From NCBI GenBank assembly GCA_024867545.1, contig JANFNE010000028.1, positions 372,001-436,000 of the forward strand: DNA of 64,000 nt, given 5' to 3'. Source of the DNA: Phytopythium helicoides. Taxonomy: Eukaryota > Oomycota > Peronosporomycetes > Pythiales > Pythiaceae. Of this stretch, positions 34,101 to 41,820 are shown one piece after another. The translations under genes were made by a program, and so were the position numbers. The notes beneath the pieces are model-generated. The model was not told the DNA's origin, did not search any database, and saw only the letters and a list, made by a program, of their open reading frames with translations. Position 1 is the first letter of the stretch; each line of letters opens with the position of its first letter.

Positions 34101-35707
34101 CTCTCTTGGCTGGCGTTGCGACTCATGATGCAGCTTCATTTGTTCTCCAGCATGATCAAAGTGGAAGGTGGAAAGGTGTCACTTACTACGACAGTCGAAG
34201 TGAACAAAACTGTTGGATGGTGCTAATCAAGGCAACTGGGATCACCGTGCCATTATCAAGCTCGCACATCCGTGAGCGGGATACCTTTGTGATCTTTGAC
34301 GAGGCTCGAACGCGCGGAGCCGATATGAAGCTTCCTGATACTGCTGCCGCTGTGTTGACTCTTGGCCCTCGGCTAACGAAAGACAAGCTAATGCAGGGTG
34401 CTGGTCGAATGCGTCAGCTCGGAGGAGGTTCTGGGAGTGGTGGTCAGACGCTTTGGTTTGCATGCTTAAATGATGTTGCTCAGCATATCCGAGCAAGTGC
34501 TTGCCGAGATATCGAGGCCGATGCGGAGCTAACAGCAGTGGATGTACTGGAATGGGTCATGGCCAATACGAAAGATGAAGTGACTCGTGGACTCATCGAA
34601 TGGTCAAGCAGCGGGATACAATTTGAGCGTGCTCGCGAGGACTCTACCGCGGAAGTTCTAACAGATGATTGGGCCCTCGAGACCCTTTATGCGCCTCCGC
34701 ACTCCGTTAAAACGCTCGCCAACATTATCACGGATAAGATTGCCGCTCATTATCCGAATGGCGCTCGAGGGCGTGAGCTTACGAGTGTAATTGAAAAGCA
34801 AGCGACTAAATACGGTCTAGATGATGTGGCTTTCGTCACAGCACACACGGACGAGTGTGAGCGTGAACTGCAAGTCGAAGAGGAAGACGAAGAAGAGCGT
34901 GAGACGCAAATGAAGCGAAGGGAACCCGCTAAAGAATCCCCTTGGGACTTTTCGCAAGTCGTCGGCGCCACCTCTGTTCAGAAGCTGGAAAACTTGGTCT
35001 CATTCACAAACTTGGGTAGCTTCTTTTCGAACTCTGTTGCACGAGGCTCCCACTTGGGATTGAGAAGTCTGGCTTTGTCCTCACTGAAGGTTTTTGCAAC
35101 GAGAAACTTCCTCTACACTATCAACGTAGGCGACGAGTCGAATTGGACCACACCAGTTGAAGCTGAGCGACTGCGCATCGCAAATGCGTTCCTGTTGTTT
35201 CCAGATAGCTCAATTCTTCTTCTGTCCGAGCTTGAGGCGGATGGGGTGCTTGGTGTTTTGTGGGACGTGCCAAAAGCATCAACAGCACATGTGCCAACGA
35301 TGATTAATCTACCGTTTGCGATGGCTACGATTCAAAACACCATTCAAGCGCCTCCTCTCGCCATGCCAGGCCGCGACAAAGCTGTGCGTATCTTCATGTT
35401 CAACAACCGATGGGGGTATTTGAGTGTCGATGCCGTCGTCGCCTGTGCCCTGTGGAATGGCGAAACAACATTCGAGCAACGTGTCGAGCTCAAACCATTT
35501 GATCGAGGTGCCAATCAGGAAGAGTTTCAAGATGTTCGCATTCGAACTGCATTGCGCAAGCTGCTAAGCCGAGTCAAGTCGCGTGAGGCGTCCATGCTCC
35601 TCTTTGTGACAGACCGACGCCAAGGCAATCGGTGGCAGAGCTCGAATTTGCACAAGCTTTGCTGTCGCTTGGACTGGGAATCGTGTGCGAGGGCTCTAAG
35701 TGATTAA
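28115..35707 (+). CDS. giant DUF3638/DUF3645-family protein, right copy, motor-containing part (2,530 aa)
   Basis: A single open frame without introns. From about residue 1400 it has a helicase-like core: Walker-A-like NMGRGKTRVILPMLF, then VAPEHRMSLELK, DESD (Walker B, about residue 1580), EKRYRVDYG with FRAADVPKERAEFSHPDVA (DUF3645 signature), GFSGTNDN, ERDTFVIFDEARTRGADM, and QGAGRMRQLGGG, which resembles superfamily-2 motif VI. A coiled-coil-like stretch lies near residues 115-175. Related proteins are often annotated only by DUF names, some as ubiquitinyl hydrolase, so the biochemical role is unknown; ATP-driven action on nucleic acid or protein is inferred from the motor motifs. The partner gene at 13669-26135 is inactivated, so this may be the only working copy in the window. 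Confidence 0.88.
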   Translation: MSLELLVKWVAFCLAHQWCCEDFSYLDQFKISLDWKHLGVAVLSDRRAVWALQNVAQYIRSFSKAAPKASVFNLHDQEGTLEFARKYAATDEDILRCFSIETEAWHQYVVKMWGSIEKKKRQAETLRADIIRQEAEVAKCIEEREEAKENVIDNPTWQTRERSRETKAALRQSRWLLKNLQNQLATVLKMPPRLVKPLPSHKAEALTVLFFLKMPPDLQILGELCVGAQLALCPDKPTREMLVPSVFSSVKAWTEHYHLYTQASIGELTTTFLLTSAIGNIPKSVGPSTIDVVPSLKSYESQCVWAPSLGSAASFQWKDPSGRTIDPFQAPEQAMREKFTEKLPAPFTSWQWMNNYPGGDSRGNLVYAKLGELNIASQSTDYDAIEDSAIVTLATLRAFPNQQLRRILCALAENALPWDHPCVQVIVRQALYQVGELTDGDRPELRWKTDLLVAADGMETFDSVLQDLASKIEQTPRVFEHIPLLSEIAGYASQYTQHGQAIVARFRNAARCRAEQFLLVNDDDEDSANQSTKTTSLIAERRARACLLYGYAVIGFVSAGKLASREKTRELIELVVLFRTNLLFSQRASKKLYEKVLKLQRVVYDVMARHIGYIESAPLYSSDYTLLLSRVIGSSDELSWSFYSPKSKSEVTARHFAKNGDTTYSINVFTGSVLSNGKAPGGLSDEIRGHARYLELFGDADFEVTSAESSMFRTMSEYDGAHYEFGLRGLELVVREIHEPTCERWEPEEPITPRTCTLQLCSSKWMEKFRLSQYPTRLHALYSHWCWFEQNCVILRSKQARDRRVRYVVTFDRHQDEENSRLARCFRVPTVDEKLPFASIYKRLSTYEELVCADDSVTARLSKFERPEFIHTLKSSASQTVRIEFPRYNLSFKLTTAKSGDLVLASEQYSGYVLRSQQQLGIGFLPRFTHYLVLKHSDATVGDTRAPNIRLILPQGCVQHNSSTEMMQIQVAQAPDAQIPVVCYDEHRQLLTLTAQTLSARLQLVAVLASGGSSLPCAVLGMTASEAAIQQLKCCWSSKPFSAFEAELLENIGALGYREPSLKILAAKLFENASELSFLFEGDSQHTVQTRTSLVDYMDQQDKYGELCQDSIGRCPVRYRLPCDLDEAISPTLPTSFGQAVTRQHGDTEFNDIMLPLPPVPSMFVRDTERELASYVCAIPSDTPESVPEFPLRSGGSNALGTELNRDLEKSWVVYHSQQKRQLIQCMSMPIHLHSRLRSTMNSVSVKREEMKDYLNHCYEEATAGFRNQILKQTNVIPERLTREDLLRCAVSKSVVGLLIPRLGYNGQARFQHATQQFMELCILEDKLKRLIAIIQIELHSDSGFQRFSTATQGRLIEELLCVRLWDSSKHPYWLAFEFEGQIQIRPEQFIIATHLLQNPGSMCQLNMGRGKTRVILPMLFLHLASRCKDTRNEYSSSSRMGTLSQALVKDCEVQDTLDSWTDSTTEWGKATRATILTPLISEMRQFMQRFLVASTAELRFIELPFHRLIELDAQSIQLLMERLERAKTSGDVLLVAPEHRMSLELKLVELNEAPTDGDCDLKVLLSEMLENSHYLDVIDESDAVLHHKYHLVYAHGSTADPLDGGPARWEAAQALLKLLSVPGSRVAKSLAGRKSLSLEYESRRGAYDGTRLLPPLHASNARAGKEVNELDLRSALIEDLLDNTPGEYLWLGTFCRQHPALRDALVVALSDASVAMDTVLGSSYLRLLAPFRSQLLAIRGLVAFGVLEHCLEKRYRVDYGIMSGVSKATDLAIPFRAADVPKERAEFSHPDVAIVLTQLGYYHKGLSDQEIRESFTILLGMDESEQKHQYDQWYASVVGSGSHPLTRGNTLRDVRFLSLSDARQFATICDAFRYCMKTIDFFLDKVVFPHQTKQYPQRLGRSAWDLAANKDAIMGFSGTNDNQLLLPLSVKQREPEAPDLLATNGKMVNCIINTTNGVEIVTSSPGSDLLSVPTWQAILQYSLEKGAQALIDTGALLAGVATHDAASFVLQHDQSGRWKGVTYYDSRSEQNCWMVLIKATGITVPLSSSHIRERDTFVIFDEARTRGADMKLPDTAAAVLTLGPRLTKDKLMQGAGRMRQLGGGSGSGGQTLWFACLNDVAQHIRASACRDIEADAELTAVDVLEWVMANTKDEVTRGLIEWSSSGIQFERAREDSTAEVLTDDWALETLYAPPHSVKTLANIITDKIAAHYPNGARGRELTSVIEKQATKYGLDDVAFVTAHTDECERELQVEEEDEEERETQMKRREPAKESPWDFSQVVGATSVQKLENLVSFTNLGSFFSNSVARGSHLGLRSLALSSLKVFATRNFLYTINVGDESNWTTPVEAERLRIANAFLLFPDSSILLLSELEADGVLGVLWDVPKASTAHVPTMINLPFAMATIQNTIQAPPLAMPGRDKAVRIFMFNNRWGYLSVDAVVACALWNGETTFEQRVELKPFDRGANQEEFQDVRIRTALRKLLSRVKSREASMLLFVTDRRQGNRWQSSNLHKLCCRLDWESCARALSD
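33795..34461 (+). repeat. near-identical tract shared with left giant pseudogene (16393-17058)
   Basis: Partner of the minus-strand tract. Identity is about 98% by eye over 667 bp, then falls off sharply on both sides. Bases 34026-34092 recur a third time at 38281-38344. Confidence 0.85.
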
Positions 35708-35964
35708 AAGGGTCGCTAGTGTAGTGATGGTGGTAAAGCAGAACGGTCCGGTTTTTCATGAATCAATTGGTTGCAAGAGTCAACTCGCATGGCTGCTGTA
35801 GAAAGACATCGTAAGAGCCGGTCCTATATCTCTATCGTCTACTGTACTATCAGCCACTTTGACTTGCATCACCAACGTGCGGCCAGCAATACTAGAATTT
35901 CAAAGCTAAACGCTAAATCCTAGCATACAGGCGGTGTGTGGCGCTTAACTCCTCGGCCACGCGT
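35708..35964. other. intergenic sequence between giant gene and Fanzor copy 3
   Basis: About 260 bp with no recognised feature. It is not giant-gene sequence, so the 3' side of Fanzor copy 3 has a different flank from its 5' side. Confidence 0.4.
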
Positions 35965-38280
35965 AGATGTGGACGGCACTCACGCATGCTCTGCTGCTAC
36001 TGCTGTGGCTCGACAGAATGCTGGTGGTCGTTCCTCACCACGCAACTTGGCCTTCAGTAGAGTGAGCATGTTGTGCGCTGCGTTCACATCCCGATCCTTG
36101 AAGAGCACCCTGCAAGCGCTGGAGGGACAGCGCAGGGCATTCTTGGTTCGGATGAAGACAGTCTGATCACCACGATGCTGAGGTAAAACCGCAGTCACGA
36201 GATCACGATGACAGCTCATGCACTTTTTACTAGTGCAGTACTCGTCAATAGCAACCACTCGCGCCCGCCTCTGGAGCGCACTCCGAAATCCCTTGACGGG
36301 TGTAGGGCCATGGCCGCGGTTACCATCACGGCGGCTCCAGTCGCCGTAGCCGATAATCACTTGCGGACTGACGATGGGTACAACTCGCTTCGCCATCTCA
36401 TCCAGCGTCTTCATCTTCATTCGTCGAACCATGAAGCGCTGTTTGCGGAAAGCGTGGCTGGCGCTAAAGTCGATGAAGTAGGCGACGTGCCGCCAGTACG
36501 TGCGCAGGCGATCGAGGTAGTTCGAGTAGCTGGAGATCTTGAACGAAGGAACCCACTGGAGAGCGAGGTTGTAGTCAAGCTCGCGTGCCTTAAGGTTCTC
36601 GAACCACCGTTGCTGCTTGTGCATTCCTGCCAAATGCCGGTACTCCTTCGAGTGGATCTGAACCACGTCACTCCTTGGAGCATCGCCACCCATCGGATCA
36701 GCACGGTCGTCTCTCGTCTGTCGGATCTCGCCTTCTCTTGCTGCAGTCGCGAGGTTGCGGAGGCCGGGATCAATCCCGATGACCACATCGGGAGAATAGT
36801 CGGTCGGCAACACCGCCCACTCATAGTCGACTTCTGCATCGTGCACCACCTTTCGACGCTTCTTGGGTCCTCTCTTCTCGGCCTTCTTCAGCGCGTCAAT
36901 CGCCAGTTCGTGCTCGGTCTTCGGGCGAGTCATGAGCACTGACGCAGAGTAGCCATCAGTGGTGATCTGTTGTGCGAACAGTCGGCTGGCAAATGGTGCT
37001 TTGGCCTCGTGGTCGAGACTCTGGAATGCTTGCTTGTCGATGCCGCTGTTGGCCGACATGGTCTCAAACTTGGATACTGCAAACGCCCGTCGTAGAAACA
37101 CGCCTCTCTGCTGAAGGGGGATGTTTTCGGTCCTGGCGAGGGTTGATCCGCGAGCACTCAGTGGCATGTCGAGAGGGTTGCGATCTGTTGCCAGGTAAGC
37201 CCTTGCGCAAAAATCGCGCAGTGTTGATCGATTGATAATCACATGTGCTGGAACGTAGGAAGTTGCACATGGCAGCAGCGAGAACGTCCGGATGCCTTTC
37301 CGTTGTGGATGCTCTTGCTGAGACTCCTCGACCTTCTTCAGAATCACATAGAGCTTCTTCACGAAGAACTCGAGACGGTGCTCAATGACACTCTGAAAGG
37401 GTTGCACCTCGAGCCACTGGCGGAGGAGTTGTTCATCGTCCGTGAAGTCACCATCGGCCGAACGGTAGCACGCTCGGACTAGTCGCTTCACTTCTGCTTG
37501 AGGAACAGACGGGGGCTTCCTCTCCTCTCGCTGGTCGGGCCGGTCCTCAAGCGTCATCAACGCTCGCTCGCGTGCTGCAGGAGATGGTCGGTCCTCGAGC
37601 GACATCAACGCGATCTCCTCGTAGTGGTCTTCGAGAATGAGCCGCGCATACATCTCCAGCCGCTTCTCAAAGTTGAGCACGATCATGTTCTGGCAGTTGA
37701 CGCGCATCTGGTCGGCCATCCATTCAATGACGCCATGTGTGTATGGAATGTATACCGGTGGCACGTAGCCCTCGACTCGCACACGTTCCGCTCGATACAC
37801 TTCCGCTGTCTCCCGGAACAAGTCGTCCGCCGAGCATAGTCTCTGGAAGCCTTCGGCGCGCACAGCATCACATAACCACGAGAAGAATCTCTGGTCGAGA
37901 CGAGGAAGGTCCTGGTTGAGCTCGAGACACTTGAGCACGTAGAGATTGGCCAGGTGCCATGCTTCGGACTGGATCTGCTTGAAGATGACACACGGCCGTT
38001 GGATCTCATCTCGCAAGTCAGTGTTGGAGCAGAGCTGGTTCAGCTTGCACGTGACGCTGGAGTGCTCGTGGGAGGCATCCCACTCCTTCTCCTCCTCGCT
38101 CTTCTTGCGTTTGCCGCCCATGGGGACAGGCTGCGCTCCCTGAGGCGGCGAGGAAGCCTCGCCCACGCGGTCGAAGGCGGAATCGAGAATGAGGTCGTCT
38201 AACGGCCAGGCTTTGGATGCGACACGACCAATGGGATTCTGCACCGTTGGAGGCGTCCGTAATGTGGTCTGACCAATCGA
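35965..38280 (-). mobile_element. Fanzor element (copy 3), most complete copy
   Basis: Defined on the 3' side by loss of similarity to copy 1 at 35965 (AGATGTGG read on +), and on the 5' side by the start of a giant-gene scrap at 38281. It includes about 160 bp of leader upstream of the start codon that copies 1 and 2 lack. No terminal inverted repeats or flanking duplications were recognised. Confidence 0.75.
35980..38121 (-). CDS. Fanzor (TnpB-like) RNA-guided nuclease, copy 3, full length (713 aa)
   Basis: Start chosen at ATG 38121-38119 (MGGKRKKSEEEKEWDASHEH). The KRKK run is a plausible nuclear localisation signal. An upstream in-frame extension exists, but its first residues are antisense giant-gene sequence. 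A long helical N-terminal half is followed by a RuvC nuclease: IGIDPGLRN (Asp451), IGYGDWSRRDG, DEYCTSKKCMSCH (Glu627; zinc ligands Cys634 and Cys637), RCPSSACR (second Cys pair) and KDRDVNAAHNM (Asp676/Asp678). Known Fanzors use an alternative glutamate rather than the canonical second RuvC residue; Glu627 is a candidate. Family members cut DNA with a guide RNA transcribed from the element's 3' end. All motifs are intact and no stop interrupts the frame, so this is the copy most likely to be active and the probable source for copies 1 and 2. Confidence 0.88.
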   Translation of the reverse strand: MGGKRKKSEEEKEWDASHEHSSVTCKLNQLCSNTDLRDEIQRPCVIFKQIQSEAWHLANLYVLKCLELNQDLPRLDQRFFSWLCDAVRAEGFQRLCSADDLFRETAEVYRAERVRVEGYVPPVYIPYTHGVIEWMADQMRVNCQNMIVLNFEKRLEMYARLILEDHYEEIALMSLEDRPSPAARERALMTLEDRPDQREERKPPSVPQAEVKRLVRACYRSADGDFTDDEQLLRQWLEVQPFQSVIEHRLEFFVKKLYVILKKVEESQQEHPQRKGIRTFSLLPCATSYVPAHVIINRSTLRDFCARAYLATDRNPLDMPLSARGSTLARTENIPLQQRGVFLRRAFAVSKFETMSANSGIDKQAFQSLDHEAKAPFASRLFAQQITTDGYSASVLMTRPKTEHELAIDALKKAEKRGPKKRRKVVHDAEVDYEWAVLPTDYSPDVVIGIDPGLRNLATAAREGEIRQTRDDRADPMGGDAPRSDVVQIHSKEYRHLAGMHKQQRWFENLKARELDYNLALQWVPSFKISSYSNYLDRLRTYWRHVAYFIDFSASHAFRKQRFMVRRMKMKTLDEMAKRVVPIVSPQVIIGYGDWSRRDGNRGHGPTPVKGFRSALQRRARVVAIDEYCTSKKCMSCHRDLVTAVLPQHRGDQTVFIRTKNALRCPSSACRVLFKDRDVNAAHNMLTLLKAKLRGEERPPAFCRATAVAAEHA

Positions 38281-38344
38281 CTTTCGGTGCCTACCTGGTA
38301 GGCAATTTACTCGTTGGAAAAGGGAGCTCAAGCGCTAATTGATT
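38281..38344 (+). repeat. 64-bp scrap of giant gene between Fanzor copy 3 and TACO1
   Basis: Matches 34026-34092 of the right giant gene with a small internal deletion and a few changes. In frame it would read like LSVPTW...SLEKGAQALID. It ends exactly where the next gene's first ATG begins. Confidence 0.85.
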
Positions 38345-38345
38345 G

Positions 38346-39617
38346 ATGCCAGCAATGCTCGGTCGCCGCCTCGCCGCTCGCGCGCTCCAGGGCCGCCGCT
38401 CGGCTGCGTGTCTTCCGCAAGTGGACGCTTGGCATGTGGACGCTGTGCGTCTCCAGCCTGCGGACGCCAAGCCGCTGGCCGTGGGCGGCGCGTGGCACTT
38501 GAGTGCGCGGTGGATGGGGCGCGGACCGACGATCCAGGGCCGCAAGAACGCCACGGACGCGGTGCGTGGGCGCTGAGGACGATGAAAGACGATGGAGGAA
38601 GATAGAGGACTCACTGTGGACGGTGGCGGTCGATCGAGAGCAGAAGCGAACGGCCATGAACGCCAAGCTGGCGCGCGAGCTCATGGTCGTGTCCAAGGCC
38701 GTCGGTGGCGACGTGAACAACGTGGTGCGTTGGGCTTTGGCTCGTGGTGCTCGTCTGCGGTGAGGGATGGAGAACTCAAGATGGTGATTTCTATCGGTGA
38801 CGAGCAGCGGCTGCAGGCTGTGGTGTCCAAGGCCAAGGCCGCCAACATGCCCAAGGACAAGATCGACGCGGCCATTAAGCGCGGCGTGGAGGGCAAGGAC
38901 GGCGCCAACGCAGAGCTGGTGCTCTATGAGGCCTCCGGACCGTCCGGAAGCGCCTTCATGGTGCGTTGGCGCCTAGCTTGGCGATGTGAAGAAGGTGTTG
39001 ACTCAACAACGGGTGATCCGGAGCGCAGATCGAGACGCTGACGGACAACAAGCGACGGACGGCGCCGGCGTTGCGCCACATCCTCGGCAAGTACAACGGA
39101 TCGCTCGGCACGAGCGGCTCAGTCGCCTGGATGTTCGACCGCAAGGGATATCTCGAGGTGTGCATCTCAGTAGCTCTTGTGCTTCGTGGACGCGCCTGAC
39201 AAGACCTCCCTTCCTGGACTCGCACGCAGATTGAGCTTGCTAATGCGGCGGAAGGCACGGCCGTGGACGAGGACTCGCTTATGGAGCTGGCTGTGAGTGC
39301 GGTTCCACCGTTAGCACCACGGAGACTCGGCAACGACTGACAATGTGCTTGCACAACAGCTCGAGGCTGGCGCCGATGACGTGGAGCTCCGTGGAGACGC
39401 AGGGCTGGCACAGGTGACATGCGAGCCGACTGAGCTGGCTGGTGTGCGCCGCTCGTTTTGCGAAGCCGGACTCGAGCCGTCGATCGCTGAGCTCATCTAC
39501 ATGCCGAAGGAGTTCCTGGCGCTTGACCCTGAACAGCGAGAGACGTTCGACAAGCTGCTGGACGCGCTGAACGAGAATGAGGACGTGAGCGAGGTGCACC
39601 ACAACGTGGACGAGTGA
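38346..39617 (+). CDS. TACO1: YebC/TACO1-family translational activator, probably mitochondrial
   Basis: Six or so exons with GTGCGT/GTGAGT donors. The start is ATG 38346 or, more likely original, ATG 38355 ([18 protein letters not shown]), which gives an Arg/Ala-rich mitochondrial-type presequence. Family blocks appear in order: [69 protein letters not shown], then [28 protein letters not shown], and the C-terminal domain with CEPTEL and MPKEF. Human TACO1 supports translation of COX1 in mitochondria; bacterial YebC relieves ribosome stalling. The 5' edge directly touches the giant-gene scrap, so its upstream region was rearranged. Introns: after ATDA, DVNNV, SAFM, GYLE and MELA. Confidence 0.9.
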
Positions 39618-39717
39618 GCTGAGCGAGCAGCTCCGCGCATTCCCGAGCACCAAACATCGGACAAGATGACACGACTCATAAACTTTACTGTCATAATTAC
39701 CACCTACCACCAGTACA

Positions 39718-41757
39718 TCATAGGTCCGAGATGTTGAGCGGCTTGTCGACGCGCAGCTCGGAGAAAGCGAGCGGGTCGTCACTCTCGCCACCAAGCGCAT
39801 CGATGTAGACCTCGCCCTTAGCTTCGAGCTCGCTCAGTAGCTGCAATTCGAGCTCTGGCTCTGGGAAAAACAGCTCCTCGGCATGCAGGACCTCGTTCTT
39901 GTCGACGAGCTGCACGGCATCGACGATCTCGTCCGGCTCGTGCTCCTCCTCGACCTGCTCACTCTCCTCGTCTGATTCTACCTCAAACTCACGAATTTGC
40001 GGCGTTGGGTTGAACCGCACGCTCTTGGCGCTGGCCCTGCGCTTCTTCACTGGCTGCGGCGTGATTTCGTCACGGAACTCGACGGGGATGCGATTTCTTG
40101 CATCTCGCAGCTTGCGACCGAGCTCGGTGGCGGGTGTGGCCGCCGCAGGAGACTTGCGTCCGTGCCGCAACGACCGAGAGCGGTTCACAAATGCGTCAGC
40201 GTTAGGGCCACCGAGTCCGATGCCCATGCCTGCACGTCTGGATAGCTGGCTCTTGTAGCCTCCGACAAAATCAGCGATGCTCGTACCGCCAGATGACACG
40301 CGCACATGGCCGGCGCCGAAGTCGAGGCTGCCGCTGCTCCTACCGGCGTATGTTGATGAGCTCGTGCTGGACCTGTTGGTGTTGGCCGACACGCTGTTGC
40401 GATCGCCGGAGCTGCTGCTGTTGCTGCTGCTGCTGGCGTCGGCCGCAAAGCTGCTCTCTCGTGGGGCCTGCTCGTCCTCGAAACTACTTTCCCTGGGTGC
40501 CACCGTGTCGATGAAGCTCACGTTCAAGAAGGACCTCGTGAGCTCGTTGTCGTCTTCGTCATCGTCGTCCTCTTCCTGACTACTGAGAACGGCCGCGACT
40601 TTGTCTCCGCGCAGCTGAAGTCTTGGCAGTGGCTTGGAAGGCGGAGCTGGTGCAAGTACCGGGGACTTGGGAACTTCCTCAGCTGCTGGAGGCACGAGCT
40701 CCCAGTCGGACGAACCTCTACCACGCTCTCCGGATGGTGATCCCACTTTTCCTGTTGTCGGTGCTGCTTGGTCTGGCGCTGCACTGCTTTGGGTCGTGGG
40801 CTGGTTATTGACCGGCACCGCTGGCACTTCCCAGCTCGAGTCTCCGCGACCGCGGGTGTCGACTGCGTCCGCGTCTAGCATAGGCAGCTCATTCTCGACG
40901 GCGCTAGGTCGGTTGCGCGCCTCCTGGAAGCCCAGCACGGCCGTGGACGCGTCCACAAACACGTCGTCATCCGCGTCCACGTCCACCTCGACGCCCGAGC
41001 GCCGCGAGAGCCTGGATCCGCGCTGCTTGACTGACTTAACGCGGCGCTTGACGGCCGATCCAAAGCTGCGCACCTTGGCCGTCGTGGACAGGCGCTCGCC
41101 AGTCGCGGACGGTGTGGACGGCGCCGCCTCGGCTGCGGATGGCGAAGTTGGCGCGTTCGATCCAACGATGGACGCGGCCATGAGCTCCGCCGTGCTGCCG
41201 CCGCTCTGTCGCTTGGGGGCCTGCATGTGCTGCCAGCCTCTGGATCCGACAAAGTCCATGTCGGACCTTCGTCCACTCCCTGTCGGCGAGAAGCGCGGGG
41301 CGTCCGCAGCTGCCGCGGCCGCCGTCGTGGCCGGCGCCGCGCCCAGGAACACGCGTCCGATGGCCGAGTCGGCGAGGTACCTCCTTCCCGCGGCGTCCGC
41401 GACGTAGTACGTCCCGTCGGGGTCTCTGCGCACCTCGTAGCGCGGCGCGGGGCGCGGCGGGGCCGCCACGGAGCGCGGCGCAGGCCCCGTGCGCGCGTTG
41501 AGCACCTCGTCGAGCGCGCTCGAGAGCGACGAGACGCCTGGCGAGGACGCGTGGTCGGCGTCCTCGATCGCGTCGGCGTCCGCGTCCCCCGTGTGCGTTC
41601 GCGCGCGCCTCCCGCTCGCCAGCCGCGAGAACGAGTGCTCGTACAGCGTCATGCCCGGCCGCACGAAGCGCCGGCGCGCGCGCGCGGCCGAGGGCTTGGC
41701 CAGCGGCGCGGCGGCCGGCTCCTCGTCCGCGAGCACCGGGTCCATGGCCGCCAGCAT
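39718..41757 (-). CDS. long low-complexity protein with a possible PP1-docking motif; function unknown
   Basis: One open frame ending at TGA 39720-39718. ATG 41757 (MLAAMDPVLADEE) is preferred over the upstream ATG 41820 because the upstream extension is not protein-like. About 680 residues, mostly Ala/Ser/Pro/Asp-rich and likely disordered, with Ser runs near 40420-40440 and an acidic EEDDDDEDD stretch. A short ordered-looking segment (RYEVRRDPDGTYYVADAAG, about 41370-41430) could be a small beta unit. Near the C-terminus KSVRFNP fits the RVxF-type docking motif of protein phosphatase 1, followed by acidic residues. No family was recognised. It overlaps in 3' direction with nothing and ends about 100 bp from TACO1 (convergent). 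Confidence 0.65.
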   Translation of the reverse strand: MLAAMDPVLADEEPAAAPLAKPSAARARRRFVRPGMTLYEHSFSRLASGRRARTHTGDADADAIEDADHASSPGVSSLSSALDEVLNARTGPAPRSVAAPPRPAPRYEVRRDPDGTYYVADAAGRRYLADSAIGRVFLGAAPATTAAAAAADAPRFSPTGSGRRSDMDFVGSRGWQHMQAPKRQSGGSTAELMAASIVGSNAPTSPSAAEAAPSTPSATGERLSTTAKVRSFGSAVKRRVKSVKQRGSRLSRRSGVEVDVDADDDVFVDASTAVLGFQEARNRPSAVENELPMLDADAVDTRGRGDSSWEVPAVPVNNQPTTQSSAAPDQAAPTTGKVGSPSGERGRGSSDWELVPPAAEEVPKSPVLAPAPPSKPLPRLQLRGDKVAAVLSSQEEDDDDEDDNELTRSFLNVSFIDTVAPRESSFEDEQAPRESSFAADASSSSNSSSSGDRNSVSANTNRSSTSSSTYAGRSSGSLDFGAGHVRVSSGGTSIADFVGGYKSQLSRRAGMGIGLGGPNADAFVNRSRSLRHGRKSPAAATPATELGRKLRDARNRIPVEFRDEITPQPVKKRRASAKSVRFNPTPQIREFEVESDEESEQVEEEHEPDEIVDAVQLVDKNEVLHAEELFFPEPELELQLLSELEAKGEVYIDALGGESDDPLAFSELRVDKPLNISDL

Positions 41758-41820
41758 CGTCCGCGGGGCGGGGGGCCGACGGTGGACGCAGGTGCAAGCA
41801 ACGTCGTCGCGTTGGCCCAA

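Noticed and set aside
40634..41407. 257-codon plus ORF opposite the disordered protein
   Set aside because: GC-rich antisense frame; the minus frame is longer and has coherent low-complexity protein character.
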